Below are positions 31,801 through 38,121 of a DNA stretch of 38,121 nt, piece by piece (position 1 is the first letter of the stretch; the number at the start of each line of letters is the position of its first letter). The translations under genes were made by a program, and so were the position numbers. The stretch is from positions 1 to 38,121 of the forward strand of contig NZ_ASGZ01000033.1 of assembly GCF_000495475.1 (NCBI RefSeq). The letters are read 5' to 3'. Below the pieces are notes generated by a model that made no database searches, was not told where the DNA came from, and saw nothing but the letters and a program-made list of their open reading frames with translations. The stretch comes from Candidatus Halobonum tyrrellensis G22. GTDB taxonomy: Archaea > Halobacteriota > Halobacteria > Halobacteriales > Haloferacaceae.

Positions 31801-32837
31801 GCCTGTCGACCGAGTTCGAGCGCGTGTCGCTCCCGCTCGAGCACGCGTTCACCATCTCCCGCGGCACCCAGACCGCCGCCGAGAACGTCGTGGTCGAGAT
31901 CACCGACGACGACGGGACGACCGGCGTGGGCGCGGCCGCCCCCTCCGCCCACTACGGCGAGACGGCCGCCACCGTCGAGGCGGTGTTGCCCGACCTGCTC
32001 GCGGAAGTCGAGGACGTGGGCGACCCCCACGCGTTCGCGGAAGTCGAGCGGCGAACCCGTGCGGTGGTCGAGCGCAACCCCGCCGCCCGCTGTGCGGTCA
32101 GCATCGCGCTCCACGACCTCGCCGCGAAACGGCTGGGCGTGCCGCTGTACCGCCTGTGGGGGCTCGACCCGACGCGGACGCCCGAGTCGTCGTTCACGAT
32201 CGGACTCGACGACACCGACGTCGTCCGCGAGAAGACCCGCGAGGCGGTCGAGGCGGGCTACGGCACGCTCAAGCTGAAACTGGGGACCGACCGCGACCGC
32301 GAACTCGTGGCCGCGGTCCGCGCGGAGGCGCCCGACGCGACCCTCCGCGTGGACGCCAACGAGGCGTGGACGCCCAGGGAGACCGCACACAACACCGAGT
32401 GGCTCGCCGAGATGGGCGTCGAGTTCGTCGAACAGCCCGTCCCCGCCGACGACCCCGAGGGGCTGAAGTTCGCCTACGAGGCGTCGGCGCTCCCCATCGC
32501 GGCCGACGAGTCCTGCGTGACGCTCGCCGACATCCCGCGGGTCGCCGACCGGTGTGACATCGCGAACCTGAAGCTGATGAAGTGCGGCGGACTGCTGGAG
32601 GCGACGCGGATGGTCCACGCGGCGCGCGCACACGGGCTGGAGGTGATGCTCGGCTGTATGGTCGAGACGAACGCCGCCATCGCCGCCGGCTGTCACCTCG
32701 CGCCGCTTTTGGACTACGCGGACCTCGACGGGAGCCTCCTGCTCGCCGACGACCCGTACGACGGCGTCCCGCTCCCCGGCGGCCGGGTCGAGCTATCGGA
32801 ACTCGACCGGCCGGGGACGGGCGCGCGCGAGGCCTGA
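31797..32837 (+). CDS. Dipeptide epimerase of the enolase superfamily, DgcA-like
   Basis: A 346-residue muconate-lactonising-type enolase-superfamily enzyme. The N-terminal capping domain includes PLEHAFTISRGTQTAAENVV. The barrel has the base pair KLKLG (KxK), metal ligands in RVDANEAW, FVEQPVP and AADESCVT, and the opposite-face lysine in NLKLMKCGG. These are the residues of L-Ala-D/L-Glu epimerases and N-acetyl-D-glutamate racemase (DgcA). The start GTG overlaps the stop of the DUF1611 gene (GTGA), so expression is coupled. Context favours DgcA; a plain dipeptide epimerase is the alternative. Confidence 0.9.
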   Translation: MSLSTEFERVSLPLEHAFTISRGTQTAAENVVVEITDDDGTTGVGAAAPSAHYGETAATVEAVLPDLLAEVEDVGDPHAFAEVERRTRAVVERNPAARCAVSIALHDLAAKRLGVPLYRLWGLDPTRTPESSFTIGLDDTDVVREKTREAVEAGYGTLKLKLGTDRDRELVAAVRAEAPDATLRVDANEAWTPRETAHNTEWLAEMGVEFVEQPVPADDPEGLKFAYEASALPIAADESCVTLADIPRVADRCDIANLKLMKCGGLLEATRMVHAARAHGLEVMLGCMVETNAAIAAGCHLAPLLDYADLDGSLLLADDPYDGVPLPGGRVELSELDRPGTGAREA

Positions 32838-32885
32838 GCCGCGCCGGGAGCGCGGGGCGGCGCCGAGGGTCGCGCCGGTCTCACG

Positions 32886-34007
32886 TCACTCTCGCTCCGC
32901 CGACTCCGTCTGTGGGTCCGTCTCCGCGCCGGGTTCCGTCGCCGACTCCGTCTGTGGGTCCGTCTCCCAGTCGATCCGGTCCCGGTCGGTGTTCCGGAGG
33001 ACGAACGGTCCGATCGCGAGCGTGCGCTTCGTGACCGTCGCCACGCGGATCACGTACGTCAACAGGAGGAAGAAGGGGAGCAGCGTGACCGTCACGCCCG
33101 CCGCGAGCACCCACGTCAGCCGCTCGACGCCGACGAGCGCCCCGGGGAACGACGACCCGTTCACGAACAACTGGACCGTCACCGCGACGAACAGCGCGGG
33201 CACCGACGAGAGCAGCAGCACCCGCGAGAGGTTGACGAGTTCCCACTGGAAGTAGAGCGTCTTGAAGTGCTCGCGCGCCGGCCCGAACAGTCGGAGCAGC
33301 CCGAGCAGTTCGTCGAGTAGCCGGCGCGTCTCCGAGTCGAACGCGTCGCCGTGGCGCGCGACCAGCCGCCGACCCTGATACAGCCGCCACGAGTAGTTGA
33401 ACGTGAGCGCGCCGTACATCACGTCGAACCCGCCGAACGTGGCGTCTTCGAGCACCTCGCTCGCGCGCGCCGCGTCGTCGGAGACCGCGTCGACGTACTC
33501 GTCGACCTCGGCGTGGAGCGCGGTGTCCGGGGCGTCGGCGACCGCGGCGCCGAGCGAGTCGGCCCGCGCCCGCACGCCGTCGAGGAGTTGTCGCATGAAC
33601 GACGCGGGGTCCGCCGAGCCGACCGGACTGTCGAGCCGCGGGTTCGCGTCGTCGCGGAACTCCATCGACCCCTCCATCCGCTCGCGCTGGTCGCCGAGCG
33701 AGCCGAGTTCCTGCGAGAGGATGAGCTGGCTGATCGTGATCACGAGCGTCACCCCGGTGACGACTGCGCCGATCATGGGCGAGAACACCCACCAGAGCGT
33801 GTTCTTCTCGGCGACGAGCGTCCGGACGGGCACCCCGGCGACCCGGGCGACCGCGAGCACTCCCGCGAAGAACACGGCCGCGATCAGCCCCGCGGCGACC
33901 CGTCGGCGCCCGGTCAGCAGGAACCACTCCGCCGCCCGCTCCCGGCCGACCTGCCCGTCGGTCGCGTCGCCCGGACGGACGTCGCTCTCCGCGTCGTCGG
34001 CGCTCAC
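32886..34007 (-). CDS. Four-helix haloarchaeal membrane protein, unrecognised
   Basis: A 373-residue protein with two pairs of predicted helices. The first pair is at about residues 35-58 and 72-97 (VFSPMIGAVVTGVTLVITIS); the second is near residues 265-290 and 300-325 (WVLAAGVTVTLLPFFLLLTY). Between the pairs lies a soluble helical region of about 160 residues, including RLLDELLGLLRLFGPAREHF and ALTFNYSWRLYQGRRLV. The layout resembles bestrophin-like or other ligand-sensing membrane families only loosely. The C-terminus ends in a repeated ETDPQTESA unit. Start is GTG 34007. The PspA gene lies 165 nt upstream on the same strand, so a shared membrane-stress role is possible but unproven. Confidence 0.82.
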   Translation of the reverse strand: MSADDAESDVRPGDATDGQVGRERAAEWFLLTGRRRVAAGLIAAVFFAGVLAVARVAGVPVRTLVAEKNTLWWVFSPMIGAVVTGVTLVITISQLILSQELGSLGDQRERMEGSMEFRDDANPRLDSPVGSADPASFMRQLLDGVRARADSLGAAVADAPDTALHAEVDEYVDAVSDDAARASEVLEDATFGGFDVMYGALTFNYSWRLYQGRRLVARHGDAFDSETRRLLDELLGLLRLFGPAREHFKTLYFQWELVNLSRVLLLSSVPALFVAVTVQLFVNGSSFPGALVGVERLTWVLAAGVTVTLLPFFLLLTYVIRVATVTKRTLAIGPFVLRNTDRDRIDWETDPQTESATEPGAETDPQTESAERE

Positions 34008-34082
34008 GGGCGGGCTACGCCGTCGGGCGACAAATGAGCGGCGACTTCGGGACGGAGGGAAAGCGGGGACGGACGGGAGGGG

Positions 34083-34124
34083 CGGCGAGCGGGACCGAGC
34101 GGACGGCGAGCGGGGCCGAACGGG
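34083..34124. repeat. Short imperfect tandem repeat in intergenic DNA
   Basis: Two units near GGCGAGCGGGACCGAGCGGA and GGCGAGCGGGGCCGAACGGG lie in the 165-nt gap between the membrane-protein and PspA genes. The gap is otherwise purine-rich and non-coding. Confidence 0.45.
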
Positions 34125-34172
34125 CGGCGGGAGGCGGGTGACGAGGCTGCGAGCGCGCGCCGGGTCAGTTCG

Positions 34173-35024
34173 TCAGTTCGACCCCGACCCGCCGTTCTCC
34201 TCGCTTTTGAGTTCCTCCAGTTCGGCTTCGACCTCCTCGTCGGTGGGTTCGGCGTCGGCCTCCTCAACGGCCTCGTCGACGTCGGTCTCCGCGTCTGTCG
34301 CGCCATCGCCGTCGGCCGCGGCGTCGGACGTGCCGAACTCCGCTTTGAGCGTCTCCAGTTCGGCGTCCACCTCGCGGTCGGTCCGGCCGGCCGAGAGTTC
34401 GCGGTCGAGTTCGTCCTCGTCGGACATCGCGTCGTCGAACGCACCGGTGTCCTGGAGTTCGTCCATCGCCTCCGAGCGCGCCTCCATCTCCTCGGTGCGC
34501 TCCTCGGCGCGTTCGATGGAGCGGCCCACGTCCTCCATCTCGTCGCCGACGCCCGTCATCGCCTCCGAGACGCGGGTCGACGCCTCCGCGGCCTCGTAGC
34601 GCGCCTTCATCGTCTCCTTCTTCGTCTTGAACTCCTCGATGCGGCCCTGGAGTTCGTCCTTCTTGTCGACCAGCCGGTCCTGCGTGGACTGGAGTTTCTG
34701 GATCTGCTCCTCCAGGTCCTCGATCTGGTTCATCTTCGACTTCTTCTTCTCCAGCGCGCGCCGGGCGAGGTCCTCGCGGTCCTGCTGGACCGCCTCGCGG
34801 GCCTGCTCGTTGTGCTTCTCGACGTTCTCCTCCAGCCGGCGCTTCTGGATCTCCAGGCGCTTCTTCTGGGTGGTGAGGTCCGCGATCCCCTGTTTGACGT
34901 CCTGGAGTTCGTCACGCATCTGCTCGTAGCTGTAGTCGAGCGTCTCTGTCGGGTCCTCCGCTCGATTCAGGAGGGCGTTCACCTTCGAGCGGATGACGTA
35001 CGAGGCGCGAGAGAGGACTCCCAT
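34173..35024 (-). CDS. pspA: PspA/IM30-family membrane-stress protein
   Basis: A 283-residue PspA/ESCRT-III-like protein that assembles on and protects stressed membranes. It begins MGVLSRASYVIRSKVNALLN with the typical RAEDPTETLDYSYEQMRDEL. A long coiled coil follows to about residue 185, with LTTQKKRLEIQKRRLEENVE and KMNQIEDLEEQIQKLQSTQD. The C-terminal third is very acidic, with two related short units (DAELETLKAEF and EAELEELKSEE), longer than bacterial PspA. The ATG at 35024 has a TATA box about 25-31 nt upstream. Coiled-coil length fits the family. Confidence 0.95.
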   Translation of the reverse strand: MGVLSRASYVIRSKVNALLNRAEDPTETLDYSYEQMRDELQDVKQGIADLTTQKKRLEIQKRRLEENVEKHNEQAREAVQQDREDLARRALEKKKSKMNQIEDLEEQIQKLQSTQDRLVDKKDELQGRIEEFKTKKETMKARYEAAEASTRVSEAMTGVGDEMEDVGRSIERAEERTEEMEARSEAMDELQDTGAFDDAMSDEDELDRELSAGRTDREVDAELETLKAEFGTSDAAADGDGATDAETDVDEAVEEADAEPTDEEVEAELEELKSEENGGSGSN

Positions 35025-35048
35025 GGATGGGGACTAGCGAACGCCAGG

Positions 35049-35055
35049 TATAAAT
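35049..35055 (-). promoter_or_regulatory. TATA box for the pspA gene
   Basis: GGTATAAATC on the plus strand gives GATTTATACC, about 25-31 nt before the ATG at 35024. It is one of the best TATA boxes in the window. Confidence 0.65.
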
Positions 35056-35171
35056 CTCACCCGGACGACCGGCGGCGCCACCCCCGCGAGACGGCCAGCC
35101 ACGGCGGGCGGCGCGACGACGCGGTGCCGCGACCGACGCGCTCAGGGGGGTCGCGGCCGAACCGCCGGGGC

Positions 35172-35822
35172 GTGAGCGACCGAGACGCCGAGCGCGGGAC
35201 CGTCCTCGTCCCCGGCGGACGGGACGTTCGCGCGACGCTCGACCGCGCGGACGAGTCGGAGAGGGGGGACGGAGCGACCACGAGTGCGGAGGCGGGAGCC
35301 GACGCCTGCGTCGTCGCGTGCCCGCCCCACCCCCAGCAGCGCGGCCACCGCGGCGACGAACGCCTCCGCGCCGTGAGCGACGCGCTTGGGTCGCGGGGCG
35401 TCGACTGCCTCCGGTTCGACTACGGCGACTGGGACGAGGGGTACGGCGAACGCGCCGACGCGCGCAACGCGGTCGGGTGGGCCGGCGAACGGTACGACCG
35501 CGTGGGCCTGTTCGGCTTCAGCTTCGGCGGGTGTATCGCCCTGCTCGCGGCCGCGGAGGTGAGCGTGGCGGCGGTGAGCGCGCTCGCGCCGACGGCGCGC
35601 CTCGCCGAGGACCTCGACGCCGCGGCGGCGCTCGACCGGGTCGACTGCCCCGTACAGGTGGTGTACGGTAGCCGGGACACGACCGCCGACTGGGAACCCG
35701 TCGTCGAACGGGCGCGCGACCGCGGCGCGGACGTGGTCGAACTGTCCGCGGACCACTTCTTCGTCGGGCAGGCCGGGAAGGTGGGCGAGACGGCCGGCGA
35801 GTGGTTAGCGGGTCGGCTGTGA
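35172..35822 (+). CDS. Alpha/beta hydrolase, KANL3/dienelactone-hydrolase-like
   Basis: A 216-residue alpha/beta hydrolase. The nucleophile elbow is LFGFSFGGCIALL (Ser about residue 116), the acid is in VYGSRDTTADW, and the catalytic His is in SADHFFVG. The front part has VVACPPHPQQRGHRGDERLR, matching the PHPxxGG-type loop of small dienelactone-like hydrolases. GTG 35172 (MSDRDAERGTVLVPGG) is chosen because the first beta strand follows. The longer frame upstream reads through the pspA promoter. Its 3' end overlaps the convergent membrane-protein gene by 18 bp. Substrate is unknown. Confidence 0.9.
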   Translation: MSDRDAERGTVLVPGGRDVRATLDRADESERGDGATTSAEAGADACVVACPPHPQQRGHRGDERLRAVSDALGSRGVDCLRFDYGDWDEGYGERADARNAVGWAGERYDRVGLFGFSFGGCIALLAAAEVSVAAVSALAPTARLAEDLDAAAALDRVDCPVQVVYGSRDTTADWEPVVERARDRGADVVELSADHFFVGQAGKVGETAGEWLAGRL

Positions 35823-36221
35823 GGACTCCGATTCGGACTCCCGGTAGCCGAGTAGCAACTGGACGACCAGCGCGGTGACGGCGGCGACGACGACGAACCC
35901 CCAGAACGCCGACCACGCCGCCGCGCCGGGCGACTCCGTCACGACGAACGCGAACAGCCCCCACGCGGCCGCGGCGACGAACGGCGCGAGAAAGGGGAGG
36001 TCGCTCCACCGCCCGCCCGCGTTGCGGTACTCCACCGCGTACCCCCAGACGTTGCCGACGGTGAACTGGAAGAGGACGACGGCGAACAGGCCGTTGATGG
36101 TGGGGACCAGGAGTTCGGGCCCGACGGCCGGGTCGTCGCGCCACACCGAGGCGGCGAAGCCGACGACGAAGACGGCGAGCATCAGGCCGTGCCACGGTCT
36201 GAGGCGTGAGCGGAGGGACAC
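35805..36221 (-). CDS. Four-helix membrane protein, unrecognised
   Basis: A 138-residue protein with four predicted helices: WHGLMLAVFVVGFAASV, TINGLFAVVLFQFTVGNVWG, FLAPFVAAAAWGLFAFVV, and SAFWGFVVVAAVTALVVQLL. The ends are basic (N-terminus) and Ser/Glu-rich (C-terminus). The start is GTG 36221, 41 nt after the tfs stop on the same strand, so co-transcription with tfs is likely. It overlaps the hydrolase gene tail to tail by 18 bp. Function is unknown. Confidence 0.8.
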   Translation of the reverse strand: MSLRSRLRPWHGLMLAVFVVGFAASVWRDDPAVGPELLVPTINGLFAVVLFQFTVGNVWGYAVEYRNAGGRWSDLPFLAPFVAAAAWGLFAFVVTESPGAAAWSAFWGFVVVAAVTALVVQLLLGYRESESESSQPTR

Positions 36222-36262
36222 GTCCGCGATGGAACGGGCGACGACAAGTGACTATCGGACGC

Positions 36263-36589
36263 TCAGTTGTACTCCCGCCACCGGTACCCGCACTCGGTGC
36301 ACTTGAAGAAGCGCGTCGGCGGTTCGTCCGCGGCGCCGGTCTGTTTGATCGTGTACCAGGCGACGCCGTGACCACACTTCTCGCAGTGCACGTCGGACGA
36401 GGTGGGCTTCCCCTCGAAGTTGGCGCCCTCCTCGGTCTCTATCACGTCGTCGTCGGTCTGCGCCTCCGTCGAGACGAACTGCGCGGCGCGGTCCTCGTCG
36501 CGGTCGTCGGTCGCGCCACAGGAGGTACACACCATCGCGCCGTCCTCGGAGACCATCATCGACCCGCAGTCGTCGCAGAACTGGACCAT
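36263..36589 (-). CDS. tfs: Transcription elongation factor TFS
   Basis: A 108-residue archaeal TFS, the TFIIS-like factor that stimulates transcript cleavage by backtracked RNA polymerase. The N-terminal zinc ribbon has C5/C8 (CDDCG) and C21/C24 (CTSCG). The C-terminal ribbon has HCEKCGHG and KCTECGYRW. The catalytic acidic pair is in TGAADEPPTRFF. The start MVQFCDDCG carries a Val that I do not recall in the usual MQFC start, and its first codons include a 17-bp sequence repeated at 37887-37903. This suggests the present 5' end was rebuilt by an insertion. No clear TATA box lies at the right distance upstream. Confidence 0.95.
   Translation of the reverse strand: MVQFCDDCGSMMVSEDGAMVCTSCGATDDRDEDRAAQFVSTEAQTDDDVIETEEGANFEGKPTSSDVHCEKCGHGVAWYTIKQTGAADEPPTRFFKCTECGYRWREYN
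36567..36583 (-). repeat. 17-bp direct repeat, copy within tfs start
   Basis: On the coding strand CAGTTCTGCGACGACTG covers codons 3-8 of tfs. It is identical to 37887-37903. Flanking sequences differ at once on both sides. Confidence 0.8.
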
Positions 36590-36738
36590 GGGGTATCAAC
36601 GACCGTCGACGGAGTCAAGTCTGTCCATCCGACCGGTCCACCGGACTCGAACCCCGGTCGGAACCGACATGCCGAACGGTCTTCGACCACCGGTCGGCAC
36701 GAATCGCTACGACGAATAAAGGCCGACGGGGAAGACAG

Positions 36739-37527
36739 TTACATCTCTCCGCCACTGGCGCCCGTGTCACCGAAATCGCCGACGCCGACACCGGTATCAC
36801 ACGCCGCGACGGCGTCCGCCGCGGTAGAGTCCGAGACCGTCGCGCAGGTCGCCGGACTCCCCATCCCCCCGGCACTCCCCGACGCTGCTAGCGTCCCCCT
36901 CGGATACGGGGCCGAGACCATCTCGTCGACGTCGATGTCCGCCACCCCCTCGTCGTTCAACTCCTCGATGTCCACGACGAGTTCGTCGCTCCGCGCCGCG
37001 AACTCGCCGCTGAACTCGGCGTCCGGGAAGGCGTACACCATCGGCACCTGTTCCGGACGCACTCGCCCCCGTTCGACCGCATCGGCCAGGTCGTCACGCA
37101 CCCTGTCCAACTCGTCTAGTACCGCCGCACACCGGTCGGTTGAAACGCCCACCGTCTCCGTCCACGTGATCAGGCCGAACAGCAGGCTCTTCTGCTCCTC
37201 CCGTCGTCGGTAGAACCCCCTGTGACGCAGGTCCGCCTCGAAGTCGTACTCGTAGACCGCGTTCACCATGCGTTCACCGTCGTCGATCCCGACGATCGCG
37301 TCCCGGATCTCGACCTCGTAGGGACGGAGGTCCGCATCCTCGTCGAGGTGGGCGTCCGCGGTCGGACGGAACCCCTCGCCGTCGCCCTCGGGCCTAATCA
37401 GGCCCCGCATGGACATGCTGATGAGTGCCGCTTGCAGCGACGACTTCCGGGTCCACGACTGGTCCCCCTCCTCCGAGAGGATCCAGAGGAGTTCGACCGG
37501 ACGGAGGTCGTCGAGTTCGTGTGTCAC
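36739..37527 (-). CDS. Unrecognised protein with winged-helix-like N-terminus and Gly-rich tail
   Basis: A 262-residue protein. The start, LRPVELLWILSEEGDQSW, then SLQAALISMSMRGLIRPEG, looks like a winged-helix domain without obvious DNA-binding residues. It recalls proteins such as GPP34 or TIGR04222, where a similar fold mediates protein contact. The middle is acidic and helical (RCAAVLDELDRVRDDLADAV). The last 55 residues are Gly/Ala/Ser/Asp-rich with two Cys and repeated GVGVGDFGDTG-like units, resembling low-complexity tails of secreted or self-assembling proteins. GTG 37527 overlaps the stop of the preceding small frame (GTGA). I cannot assign a function. Confidence 0.75.
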   Translation of the reverse strand: MTHELDDLRPVELLWILSEEGDQSWTRKSSLQAALISMSMRGLIRPEGDGEGFRPTADAHLDEDADLRPYEVEIRDAIVGIDDGERMVNAVYEYDFEADLRHRGFYRRREEQKSLLFGLITWTETVGVSTDRCAAVLDELDRVRDDLADAVERGRVRPEQVPMVYAFPDAEFSGEFAARSDELVVDIEELNDEGVADIDVDEMVSAPYPRGTLAASGSAGGMGSPATCATVSDSTAADAVAACDTGVGVGDFGDTGASGGEM

Positions 37528-37817
37528 GGGTTACTAGCCGAATGGTAGCTCAGAAGTGATAAATCAGACGACGAACCCGTCTCCGAACCGGACTCCGGGG
37601 CGACGACTGCTCCGACCGTCTCTTCGGCGTACACAACAGGGCGAACTGGGTGTTCGGTGACGCCCGCCTCGTCACCCCTCCTCGACGGGAAACGGGACGC
37701 TCCGAACCCGAAGTCGCTCCCGGTCCCCGTCCACATCCCGTCCCGATCCCTCGACCAGTCCGCCGTCGTTGCACCCTGCACGTTCGCGGCCCACTCCGGA
37801 GCAAACGCACCGCCCAC
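37524..37817 (-). CDS. Possible small acidic protein upstream in a GTGA overlap
   Basis: A frame of about 97 codons from GTG 37815-37817, ending in TGA at 37524-37526, which overlaps the GTG of the next gene. The protein contains AFAPEWAANVQGATTADW and DGMWTGTGSDFGFGASRF and ends SYHSASNP. No homology is recognised and the start is uncertain. Codon use is fair but includes AGG and TTA. The exact GTGA junction is the main support; it may instead be decayed DNA. Confidence 0.35.
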   Translation of the reverse strand: MGGAFAPEWAANVQGATTADWSRDRDGMWTGTGSDFGFGASRFPSRRGDEAGVTEHPVRPVVYAEETVGAVVAPESGSETGSSSDLSLLSYHSASNP

Positions 37818-37873
37818 CCCGTCACCGCCGTCGGAGTCACCGGGAGAACGGCCGATACGCCCGCTAGAAGCTA

Positions 37874-37906
37874 CTACTCGGCGAACCAGTCGTCGCAGAA
37901 CTGCAT
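37874..37906 (-). pseudogene. Aborted tfs start (10 codons)
   Basis: On the coding strand ATG begins MQFCDDWFAE and then two stops (TAG TAG). The first six codons match the TFS N-terminus, with MQFC as in typical homologues. A TATA-like GGGGTTTAC (complement of about 37931-37939) sits 25-33 nt upstream. This is the residue of a tfs gene start interrupted after codon 6. Confidence 0.6.
37887..37903 (-). repeat. 17-bp direct repeat, orphan copy
   Basis: Identical to 36567-36583. It sits directly after an ATG that is preceded by a TATA-like element, in the position expected for an intact tfs start. Confidence 0.8.
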
Positions 37907-37957
37907 ACCGGGCGTTGCGCCGCCGGGCGGGTAAACCCCGCGTCGCCGGTCGCCGGC

Positions 37958-38113
37958 TCAGTCCGGCCCGCCCCGCGCGGCCACGGGACAGCCGCGAACC
38001 CGGACGTCGTCGCCGTCGAGCAGTTCCACGATGGCGGTTCCCTCGTGGGTGCAAGCCATCTCCGGCGGGGCGGCGAGGTGGGGACACTGCTGGCAGTACT
38101 CGCGTTTGTTCAC
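37958..38113 (-). CDS. Small four-cysteine, zinc-ribbon-like protein
   Basis: About 51 residues from GTG 38113, reading VNKREYCQQCPHLAAPPEM, then ACTHEGT and RVRGCPVAARGG before TGA. The four cysteines (CQQC, one in ACTH, one in GCPV) are suited to bind one zinc or iron. The frame stays open to the window edge, so the true start may be upstream. It resembles short haloarchaeal zinc-binding proteins of unknown role. The stop lies about 50 nt before the aborted tfs start. Confidence 0.72.
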   Translation of the reverse strand: MNKREYCQQCPHLAAPPEMACTHEGTAIVELLDGDDVRVRGCPVAARGGPD

Positions 38114-38121
38114 GACCCGCT

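Larger units (their letters stand above)
36584..37903. mobile_element. Candidate 1.3-kb insertion at the 5' end of tfs
   Basis: Bounded by the 17-bp repeat, the segment is 1,320 bp including one copy. It carries two GTGA-overlapping genes of unknown function and 150-300 nt of flanking DNA, and lacks integrase and transposase. The far copy still has a TATA-like element and an ATG at the right distance, so it looks like the original tfs start now separated from its gene. The short repeat makes this weaker than the ferredoxin case; a segmental duplication followed by decay is an alternative. Confidence 0.45.

Noticed and set aside
34083-34124. Tandem GGCGAGCGGG units considered as a CRISPR-like or iteron array
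   Set aside because: There are only two imperfect units without regular spacers or a nearby replication or cas gene.
36640-36665. T-arm-like sequence (GGTTCGAGTCC on the minus strand), possible tRNA remnant
   Set aside because: No anticodon arm or matching acceptor stem is found around it. The similarity is short enough to be chance.

Overview
This window is about 38 kb of haloarchaeal chromosome (class Halobacteria; genus not determined). The evidence is very high GC with strong G/C at third codon positions, acidic proteins rich in Asp and Glu, TATA boxes about 25 nt before start codons (leaderless transcripts), GTG starts, a PGF-CTERM surface protein, a Tat-signal Rieske protein, archaeal TFS, and several small families I know only from haloarchaea (DUF5802, DUF5813 and DUF7342 types). 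I see no rRNA, no CRISPR array and no intact transposase or integrase.

Layout. 0-5.8 kb: end of a small acidic protein, a Rieske Fe-S protein, PEP carboxylase (ppc), a small membrane protein and an EamA/DMT transporter. 5.8-11.4 kb: aldo/keto reductase, DUF5802-type protein, membrane protein, Vms1/VLRF1-type peptidyl-tRNA hydrolase, peroxiredoxin, ATP-grasp ligase and DUF5813-type protein. 11.4-13.7 kb: GrpB-family protein, then a TrkA-N protein overlapping a stand-alone AsnC/RAM protein, facing a divergent second RAM protein across a symmetrical control region. 13.7-22.1 kb: lipoprotein, thymidylate kinase, PGF-CTERM glycoprotein, cyclophilin, aspartoacylase-family hydrolase, membrane protein, AbgA-like M20 peptidase and a TrpD-like phosphoribosyltransferase. 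22.3-25.8 kb: fused siroheme decarboxylase AhbAB, ferredoxin, a small inserted element and tRNA-Leu(UAA). 26-32.8 kb: small XRE-like protein, DASS/SLC13 transporter, tautomerase, flavin monooxygenase, and a DUF1611 (DgcN-like) plus dipeptide epimerase (DgcA-like) pair. 32.9-38.1 kb: membrane protein, PspA, alpha/beta hydrolase, membrane protein, TFS, a second candidate insertion and a small Cys-rich protein.

Most notable observations. First, the last 54 bp of the ferredoxin gene are repeated exactly 1,815 bp downstream, just before tRNA-Leu. Between the copies lies an AT-richer cargo with a DUF7342-like regulator and a TumE-like partner, a likely toxin-antitoxin pair, and no integrase. The insertion rebuilds the ferredoxin 3' end and changes its stop codon from TAG to TAA. 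Second, a 17-bp repeat from the start of tfs occurs again 1,320 bp away, where it forms a 10-codon aborted tfs start behind a TATA box. This suggests a second gene-restoring insertion, carrying two unrecognised genes. Third, the trkA-RAM and RAM promoters carry the same 8-mer at exactly the same spacing before both start codons. Fourth, the DUF1611 and epimerase genes overlap by GTGA and match the DgcN-DgcA route of D-glutamate breakdown. All functions are read from motifs and remembered family features; no database search was run.
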